Shown here: positions 58,653 to 64,000 of the stretch, one piece after another | Numbering within the stretch: the first letter of the stretch is position 1 | Layout of the letters: each line of letters opens with the position of its first letter | Assembly: GCF_900105165.1 (NCBI RefSeq) | Contig: NZ_LT629740.1 | Coordinates: 1,240,001-1,304,000 of the forward strand | Reading direction: 5' to 3' | Source: Mucilaginibacter mallensis | GTDB lineage: Bacteria; Bacteroidota; Bacteroidia; Sphingobacteriales; Sphingobacteriaceae | DNA length: 64,000 nt | Notes under the pieces: generated by a model | What the model was told of the DNA's origin: nothing | The model's database searches: none | Seen by the model: the letters and a program-made list of their open reading frames with translations, nothing else | Made by a program: the position numbers and the translations under genes

Positions 58653-59567
58653 TTATTTAAATCCTAGTTTATAATAATAAATAGGCGAATACACACCCTC
58701 ACTGGTGGTGTAATAGCCTTTGCCATCGGGTGTGAAACCTATAGCTTCGCCTTGTTTTTCCATTTTATAGGGCAATAAACGTGGTGGGCGTTGCAGGGTT
58801 TGCCAAACAGGTTCATTATGCTGTCGTTTCCAGTAATATACCTTTACGTAGTCTTTTACCAGTATTTGCTGTCCGTCTTTTGATATATCACCTGCGGTTA
58901 TCCATTTAAAGGGTTTTATACCCGGGAAGAACAGTTTACAACGTTTGGTTAATACCAGTGTATCATTCGGCTTATAGATGAGTGGCGATGTATATACACC
59001 AACGGTATCCTTCCGCTTGGAGATAATGTAGATCAGTTTTTCCATCGGATCTATCATTAACGTTTCAGCATCTTTTGGACCATCCGGGTATCTGAAGTGT
59101 ATAGGGACTGCTTCGGCATTAACATTTTGTGTGCTATCGGCAATCCATGATGTTTTTTCTTCTACCCGGTAAACAGTAATATAGTTGCGTACCGCAAAGT
59201 TATCGCCTATATCGCCGTCATATACGTAGCTTTTGCCCTTAACAGGGCCGGGACCTACAGCTATATCCTCGCAGTCATGTACGCCTTGACCTTCCTTTGG
59301 ATCGCCCTTAAAATAAATAGTGGTTTTTAATTTGCCATCAGGGTGTATAGCGAAAAAACGACTGGTGTCGCCGCTGTCATTATGTATATAGTAAATATCC
59401 TTGTTGATACCAGATGCAGCTATGCCTGATATTTCATCCAGTTGTTTATTAGGCAGGGTACCAACTATATCATACGCTTTCTCATCATATTTATGCCGGG
59501 CATAAGCACCTACAAATAATACGATAACTATAGGTATTATTATGTTTAGCTTTTTGGTCCTGCTCAT
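58653..59567 (-). CDS. Predicted beta-propeller protein with an N-terminal membrane anchor
   Basis: The protein has 304 residues. One hydrophobic segment (about 8-22, 'NIIIPIVIVLFVGAYA') acts as a signal anchor. Strand-turn patterns follow: 'DIYYIHNDSGDTSRFFAIHPDG', 'GVHDCEDIAVGPG', 'KSYVYDGDIGDNFAVRNYITVYRVEE', 'DAETLMIDP', 'AGDISKDGQQILVKDYVKVYYW' and 'GEAIGFTPDGKGYYTTSEG'. These repeat as a propeller, with 'DxG/DGD' loops that could hold calcium. No active site is clear. A phytase-like or lectin-like function is possible but not shown. Confidence 0.65.
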   Translation of the reverse strand: MSRTKKLNIIIPIVIVLFVGAYARHKYDEKAYDIVGTLPNKQLDEISGIAASGINKDIYYIHNDSGDTSRFFAIHPDGKLKTTIYFKGDPKEGQGVHDCEDIAVGPGPVKGKSYVYDGDIGDNFAVRNYITVYRVEEKTSWIADSTQNVNAEAVPIHFRYPDGPKDAETLMIDPMEKLIYIISKRKDTVGVYTSPLIYKPNDTLVLTKRCKLFFPGIKPFKWITAGDISKDGQQILVKDYVKVYYWKRQHNEPVWQTLQRPPRLLPYKMEKQGEAIGFTPDGKGYYTTSEGVYSPIYYYKLGFK

Positions 59568-59739
59568 TCAATTTTTTTTGTAAAGTTAACATTTAACGTT
59601 TCCTTTTATGAAAGTTGTATTAAATATTGGCTTTTATTAAAATATTGGATAAGAAAATGAATGGGTTGTTACAATATTGGATTGGTTTGAAGGTGTAGTA
59701 AATGTGATGAAAGTATTTGCGTAGCCCCCTGCCGGTTCA

Positions 59740-59880
59740 AGTGTCCCCGCCCGCCAGTTCAAGCGTCCACGCTTGAACTTACTTGTTTATGAGCGTCCAC
59801 GCTCATAGGCCTGATATTTATTAACGAGCGAGGACGCTCGCATTTGTTAGTATTCAAGCGTGGACGCTTGAACGGGCGGG
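59740..59880. repeat. GAGCGTCCACGCTC-type inverted repeat cluster
   Basis: Three self-complementary blocks lie side by side: TTCAAGCGTCCACGCTTGAA (59758-59777), GAGCGTCCACGCTC (59791-59804) and TTCAAGCGTGGACGCTTGAA (59853-59872), with an extra GCGAGGACGCTCGC in between. The outer edges (CCCGCCAG and GGGCGGG) also match in inverted orientation. The cluster lies in a 339-base gap that holds no gene. Confidence 0.75.
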
Positions 59881-59906
59881 TAAGAGGGGCAAGCCTTTTA
59901 ATTAAT

Positions 59907-60344
59907 TTACCCGTGAACCAGCATAAGTTGTTTAGCGGAGTTGGCAATCTCTTCTATTGTGCGGTAATCGGCCAGGTTGACTTCAACTACATAATTGCAG
60001 TTGAGCGGGTGCCCTGGGGCTATGTATACCGGCATGTCGAAGCCTAAGGATTGGTAATATGGTGTTATAAAAGCCTGTACCGGTAAACTGTTAGCAGTAT
60101 CAATTATAGTGGATGTAAGCTTTTTTAATGGTTTTAAAATTAGTTTTATATCGCATAGTTCCAATTCATCTGATAGGGGTACCCACCTGTTTACATTATC
60201 AATATTAATTAATAACGCATTTTCCTTTATACCGATGAGTGTGCCTATGGTTTCAATATCATCAATTAATAAGTTGCGTATGACTACTTGCTGCCCTATA
60301 TATCTGCTAAAAATCAATAGCTTTTCTGCTGATTTTAAATCCAT
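59907..60344 (-). CDS. Hypothetical protein
   Basis: From ATG 60344 the protein has 145 residues. It begins 'MDLKSAEKLLIFSRYIGQQV' and continues with short strands ('NALLINIDNVNRWVPLSDEL') and a helix near the end ('YRTIEEIANSAKQLMLVHG'). It has no signal peptide and no recognised family. It lies downstream of the barrel gene at 60413 on the same strand (68-base gap). Confidence 0.6.
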   Translation of the reverse strand: MDLKSAEKLLIFSRYIGQQVVIRNLLIDDIETIGTLIGIKENALLINIDNVNRWVPLSDELELCDIKLILKPLKKLTSTIIDTANSLPVQAFITPYYQSLGFDMPVYIAPGHPLNCNYVVEVNLADYRTIEEIANSAKQLMLVHG

Positions 60345-60412
60345 ATTTGCTAATTTTATTAGCAAATATAATAAGTTAATATTGAAAAAAAGCAGGGTTT
60401 TTAGCTTTTTAT

Positions 60413-61030
60413 TTAGAAAAGCGTAGTAGTGATACCTACACTTATTGCGGAGACCTGCGAATGGGAGTTATTAAATCCGCGCCCCGAAAATAGTTTATAA
60501 AACGATGGTTCGGTTATAAGAGCAAAATGTTTTACAATATAATATTCAAATCCAATACTGGTTTTTACCGAAAAACTATCATTTGTTACATTTTCGATAG
60601 CTACTCCGTCATTAGTTACTATAGCCTTGTTAAAGTTTCGCATACCCAAACCTGGTTGCATTATAGTATATATCCCAATCTTTTTAAATTGCCAACGGTA
60701 ACCAGCACCTGCAAGGAAAAATGTTGCCGATAACTTACCTTTCACAACGTTTGTCGGTAAGTTAATCATCGGACTAACGTAGCTATTATTAAGTGCATCA
60801 TAGTTAAACCTGAAAAAGAAGGCATTAATATAAACAGGCCTGAACTCAATAGCCGTATTTAAAATGCTGCCGTGTTTGAGTATGGTATGATCATTATCGA
60901 GCGGGATACCGACACCTATTAAGGCCGGGAAATAGAATTTGGAAGTTACGCTTTCGGCTTGTTCGGTTTGGGCATATAGCGCTGAACTGCATATAAAAAG
61001 GAATATTGTAATTATTAATTTCCTTTTCAT
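60413..61030 (-). CDS. Small outer-membrane beta-barrel-like protein
   Basis: The protein has 205 residues. A signal peptide (ending 'SSALYAQ') is followed by amphipathic strands: 'FYFPALIGVGIPLDNDHTI', 'NTAIEFRPVYINAFFFRFN', 'FLAGAGYRWQFKKIGIYTIMQPGLGMRN', 'FSVKTSIGFEYYIVKHFALITEP', ending 'VSAISVGITTTLF' with a terminal Phe. It reads as a small outer-membrane barrel of unknown role. It lies 39 bases downstream of the hydroxylase gene, so it may share its transcript. Confidence 0.72.
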   Translation of the reverse strand: MKRKLIITIFLFICSSALYAQTEQAESVTSKFYFPALIGVGIPLDNDHTILKHGSILNTAIEFRPVYINAFFFRFNYDALNNSYVSPMINLPTNVVKGKLSATFFLAGAGYRWQFKKIGIYTIMQPGLGMRNFNKAIVTNDGVAIENVTNDSFSVKTSIGFEYYIVKHFALITEPSFYKLFSGRGFNNSHSQVSAISVGITTTLF

Positions 61031-61069
61031 ATGTTAAAATGCTGTATGATAATTGTTCAATGAGGGGGA

Positions 61070-61894
61070 TTATTCTTTTTTACGTTCCAGTTTTTGAAAA
61101 GGGACTTTTATGATATTAAGATAACGGGCATTTGTATCTTCATCCATATGGGTGTCGATCCCGAATACGGTTTCCTCCTTGTCGAGCTCGCAATAAGTGC
61201 CGAATAGCCTGTCCCATATGCTCAGTACGTCGCCATAATTACAATCGGTATAAGGCAATTGATAATGATGGTGTACATGGTGCAGGTTAGGGGTAATAAA
61301 TATTAAACCAACAACTTTATTAACGCGGTGAGACAACCTGAACTCGGTATGGGCTATAACATTTGCAAAGGTTTGGAAAAGCTGCCTCAACAATAAAACA
61401 CTAATAGCCGGGCCGCAAATAAATACCCATAACATTAAAAAGCAAGTGCGTATGCAGGTTTCACCGGGATGTTCGCGCACGGTGGTTGATACGTCAACTC
61501 TAAGATCGCTGTGATGCACCAGGTGGAATTTCCACAGCGTATCAAATTTATGCATGGTAACATGATAAATGTACTCGCACAAATCCATCATGCAAAACAT
61601 AACTATATAATACACCCACCTGTTGTGACGAAAGGGAACAAAATTAATGAGCCCCCAATGATGTAATACTGCCCAATTAGAGATCATTACTATAAAAACA
61701 GTTAACAAAAGCTGTATGGGCAGTGCCGAGAAGATGAATAGTATATTAGTTGAAGTATGTTTCCACTTTTTTGTTAGTCCTTCAAAAGAAAAAATAAATT
61801 CAGCAAGCCAAAGCGAGGTTATTAAACCAGCATAGATCAGTACCTGGGCGGCGTCTTCATGCTGAAAAAAGAAATGTTTAAGAGCAACGATCAT
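61070..61894 (-). CDS. Sterol-desaturase-family hydroxylase, possible sphingoid C4 hydroxylase
   Basis: The protein has 274 residues with about four membrane helices and the eight-His diiron pattern of the fatty-acid hydroxylase superfamily: 'HVTMH' (111-115), 'HLVHH' (124-128) and 'HHVHHH' (205-210), with a preceding 'TEFRLSH'. Members add hydroxyl groups or open C-H bonds in sterols, carotenoids, alkylglycerols or sphingoid bases. Its place 42 bases after a dihydroceramide-desaturase-like gene on the same strand suggests the same lipid. A SUR2-like role is inference, as the family is broad. Confidence 0.8.
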   Translation of the reverse strand: MIVALKHFFFQHEDAAQVLIYAGLITSLWLAEFIFSFEGLTKKWKHTSTNILFIFSALPIQLLLTVFIVMISNWAVLHHWGLINFVPFRHNRWVYYIVMFCMMDLCEYIYHVTMHKFDTLWKFHLVHHSDLRVDVSTTVREHPGETCIRTCFLMLWVFICGPAISVLLLRQLFQTFANVIAHTEFRLSHRVNKVVGLIFITPNLHHVHHHYQLPYTDCNYGDVLSIWDRLFGTYCELDKEETVFGIDTHMDEDTNARYLNIIKVPFQKLERKKE

Positions 61895-61936
61895 AGTTAT
61901 GCTTAATAGGGGCGCTCAAATATAAGAGTTTTTAAA

Positions 61937-62935
61937 TTATATTTTCATCTCAGCGTCAGGCTTTGATACATCGGTAAGGGCAACTTTGCCTCTTTCCTTT
62001 CTTAAAATCCTGTTAAACAATGATATCTCACGGTCAAATAAAAAGCGAAAAAATAATTTGGTCCATGAGGTATGGTAGTACAAGGTATCATAATAATCAG
62101 GTGCGGTTTTCTTTATCTCGGGCAACCTGTTCCATGGGATAGATGGAAAATCATGGTGTTCATTGTGAAAACCTACGTTAAAAGCTACAACGTTAAAGTT
62201 ACCGTAATAGCTGTAAGTTTCCTGCTCAACGCTATGGGTAAGGTAGTGTTCCTGTATCCAGCGGGCGCCCAATGGGTGTAATCCAACTGAAAAAGAAAAG
62301 CTTAATAACAAGAACGCGATAGCGTGCCAGCCGAAGAATATCCATATAACGGTTGTAAATGCTGCCTGTACTAAAATATTTGCAACTATCCACCAGTCGA
62401 AAGTTTGGATCTCTCTTAATCTCGATAAGCGGAATACCTGGAACACCGGATAAAATAATAGCCATAAAGCCTTACCAAAAAATGAGTTATTAATCATTTT
62501 TGCTTCCCAGCGATTAGGAAGATCGGCATCCAACTCGTGCACACCCTGAAAAGAGTGGTGTTTGATATGATAACGCTCAAATGATATAGAGCTTGGGAAA
62601 ATTTGCGGCATATTGGCCAGTATACCTGCCCAACGGTTAGCCGAACGGCCTTTGAAAAGCAGTTGGTGCGCGCACTCATGTATCATTACAAATAGTGCGT
62701 GATCGGCAAATGCGCCTAATAAATATGCTGCACCGAAGATTATCCACCAGGATTGATCCCTTACCAGCCATGCCAACCCCACCTGAAACCCCACCAACCC
62801 TATAATAGCAAATATGGTAAGCGGGTTTTTCCCGATCAGGTTACGCATTTGCGGAAACTGTTTTAAAATTTGCTTTGTACGTGTACGATGTGGCTCCGAA
62901 ACCTGTGAATAAACGAAATCGGTTTTATTAATCAT
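61937..62935 (-). CDS. Dihydroceramide delta-4 desaturase-like membrane desaturase
   Basis: The protein has 332 residues with the three His boxes of membrane desaturases: 'HECAH' (86-90), 'HIKHH' (123-127) and 'HNEHH' (257-261). The family marks of eukaryotic DES proteins are strong: an N-terminal 'DFVYSQVSEPHRTRTKQIL' resembling the human DEGS1 start, 'SISFERYHIKHH', 'GLHPLGARWIQEHY' and 'NVGFHNEHHDFPSIPW'. DES proteins introduce the 4,5-trans double bond into dihydroceramide. It would desaturate the sphingoid base of bacterial sphingolipids. It precedes a hydroxylase of the sterol-desaturase family and is probably in the same operon. Confidence 0.88.
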   Translation of the reverse strand: MINKTDFVYSQVSEPHRTRTKQILKQFPQMRNLIGKNPLTIFAIIGLVGFQVGLAWLVRDQSWWIIFGAAYLLGAFADHALFVMIHECAHQLLFKGRSANRWAGILANMPQIFPSSISFERYHIKHHSFQGVHELDADLPNRWEAKMINNSFFGKALWLLFYPVFQVFRLSRLREIQTFDWWIVANILVQAAFTTVIWIFFGWHAIAFLLLSFSFSVGLHPLGARWIQEHYLTHSVEQETYSYYGNFNVVAFNVGFHNEHHDFPSIPWNRLPEIKKTAPDYYDTLYYHTSWTKLFFRFLFDREISLFNRILRKERGKVALTDVSKPDAEMKI

Positions 62936-63062
62936 ATTATATTTTAGTAATTCTTATAAATCAGGGATAAGGGGATATGCCTGGCTTAATAATATTTGTT
63001 ATATCTAACGATACGCTTCAATAATAATTATAAAATCTGGTAAAATCATTCAAATGTAATAT

Positions 63063-64000
63063 TTATTGTAATTTAAATACTAACACCTTGAAACTGTTGG
63101 GTAAAGCCTTGCGTGTACCTGTTTCAACATCAGCAACGCTTAAATATATTTTGTGTGTTTTGGTATCCAAAGCCATAGTACGTGCCCTGCTTTGTGTTTT
63201 TAGCGTTTGAATAACGGTATAATCATCGGCGCTTAATTGTTTAATGATGGTTGTTGTACCATCGCCGCATGAAGCAAATATCAATTTGGTTTGCGGATCA
63301 AAAGCAACGGCATCAACTCCTGCACCTATTGGCAGTGTGCTTATTACTTTACCACTGTTAACATCAACCACGGTTACGCCTTTATTTTGGCGACATACAC
63401 TAAACACACGGCCGTTCGCAGCATCCAGTGCTATGCCTGTGGGGCCTCCGCATGGGTCTAAAGGATGGTTTTTAATAACTTTTAAAGCTTTAACATCAAT
63501 AACATTCAGGCTGCTTTTATCTTCAAGGTTATTATATATCTTGCCCTTACCGTCAGATACGGCAAATTCAGGGCCGCCACCCAAGGCTACAGTGCCAACC
63601 TGTTTAAGGGTATTGGGGTCAACTACTGAGGAGTTATTGCTCTCGCCGTTAAAACTAAAAACGCGATCAGAATAGGAATCGTAAATTATAGCGTCGGGGC
63701 CATTAGCATCGGTAAGTGATATGGTTGCTATGGTGGCCAGTGTTTTCAGGTCAAAAGCTACTACTGCGTTAGCCCTGCCATCGCTGATGAAGCCGCGGTT
63801 TGCTTTGTTATCAATGGCTATGCCATGTATGCCTTTCAGGTTGCTGATAACACCGACCGGCTGCTCTGTATTCAGATCAATAACATTTACCGAAGTGCCG
63901 TGCGAGACATATAAACGATGGTTTACATTGTCAATTGAAAGATAATCCCAGCCTGCATCACCTGGTAGCGGGATGGTTTTATCTGCTACATAAGTTTGTG
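63063..64000 (-). CDS. YncE-like beta-propeller, 5' end outside the window
   Basis: The frame is open from the stop at 63063 to the window end, giving about 312 residues; the true start lies beyond base 64000. The text repeats as short blades: 'VNHRLYVSHGTSVNVIDLNTE', 'GIHGIAIDNKANRGFISDG', 'NAVVAFDLKTLATIATISL', 'VIDVKALKVIKNHPL', 'GPTGIALDAANGRVFSVC', 'VDAVAFDPQTKLIFASCGDG'. These are YVTN-type beta-propeller repeats, as in YncE. Such proteins are usually exported. A shorter reading starting at 63584 (a TTG) is rejected because the frame continues upstream. Confidence 0.85.
   Translation of the reverse strand, partial: QTYVADKTIPLPGDAGWDYLSIDNVNHRLYVSHGTSVNVIDLNTEQPVGVISNLKGIHGIAIDNKANRGFISDGRANAVVAFDLKTLATIATISLTDANGPDAIIYDSYSDRVFSFNGESNNSSVVDPNTLKQVGTVALGGGPEFAVSDGKGKIYNNLEDKSSLNVIDVKALKVIKNHPLDPCGGPTGIALDAANGRVFSVCRQNKGVTVVDVNSGKVISTLPIGAGVDAVAFDPQTKLIFASCGDGTTTIIKQLSADDYTVIQTLKTQSRARTMALDTKTHKIYLSVADVETGTRKALPNSFKVLVFKLQ

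Noticed and set aside
63063..63584. A complete 173-residue protein at the right edge
   Set aside because: Its apparent start is a TTG inside a longer frame that stays open to base 64000 with the same propeller repeats, so the gene is longer and cut by the window edge.

Overview
The window looks like chromosomal DNA of a member of the Bacteroidota, most likely the Sphingobacteriaceae (Mucilaginibacter/Pedobacter type). The evidence is gene content and promoters, not a database match: a TonB-dependent receptor with a carboxypeptidase-like N-terminal domain, a type IX secretion (T9SS) sorting tail, SPOR-HU proteins, rpsF-rpsR-rplI without ssb, a eukaryote-type NADP isocitrate dehydrogenase, and Bacteroidota-type -7 boxes (TAnnTTTG) in front of several genes. 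No rRNA, tRNA, CRISPR array, prophage or transposase gene was seen.

Layout. 0-8 kb: an edge-truncated membrane protein after ywbE, a PfkB sugar kinase, a small zinc-ribbon protein, a VWA/AAA+ (MoxR-type) pair, and a UbiA-like membrane protein with a methyltransferase. 7-17 kb: manA, a HepT/MntA toxin-antitoxin pair, icd, two envelope or acidic proteins, a lipoprotein with a Gly-Thr repeat, dnaX, an AI-2E-family permease and the rpsF-rpsR-rplI operon. 17-31 kb: mtgA, a truncated haemoglobin, then a six-gene envelope operon on the minus strand (TPR protein, outer-membrane barrel, HU/SPOR protein, ExbB, ExbD, TonB), and a GbsR-type regulator with a clear operator in front of a membrane protein and a TIGR01777 epimerase. 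30-34 kb: two receiver-only response regulators bracketing two more copies of the zinc-ribbon family, then an Omp85-like barrel. 34-43 kb: two MFS exporters, a sigma factor/small protein/ClpP operon, small lipoproteins and an MlaE-MlaF-MlaD lipid transporter. 43-59 kb: type I pullulanase, a DsbA-like oxidoreductase, a T9SS-secreted NHL protein with an FN3 lipoprotein, a TonB-dependent receptor with a small Cys-motif protein, three tandem paralogues of a small exported protein (the middle one broken) and a GH27 alpha-galactosidase. 59-64 kb: a predicted beta-propeller, small envelope proteins, a sterol-desaturase-family hydroxylase next to a close relative of eukaryotic dihydroceramide delta-4 desaturase, and the 3' part of a YncE-like beta-propeller that runs off the window.

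The intergenic DNA is unusually rich in long inverted repeats of several families: TCATTGCGAGG-type REP-like arms, TCATCCCGAAC-type arms, TCATTTCGACC-type arms, and a large two-level mosaic element present three times in rearranged form. The most biologically interesting candidates are the sphingolipid-desaturase/hydroxylase pair, the small zinc-ribbon family clustered with receiver-only regulators, the sigma/ClpP operon, the energised envelope operon, and the mosaic repeats. Several promoters sit so close to the start codon that leaderless or near-leaderless mRNAs are likely.
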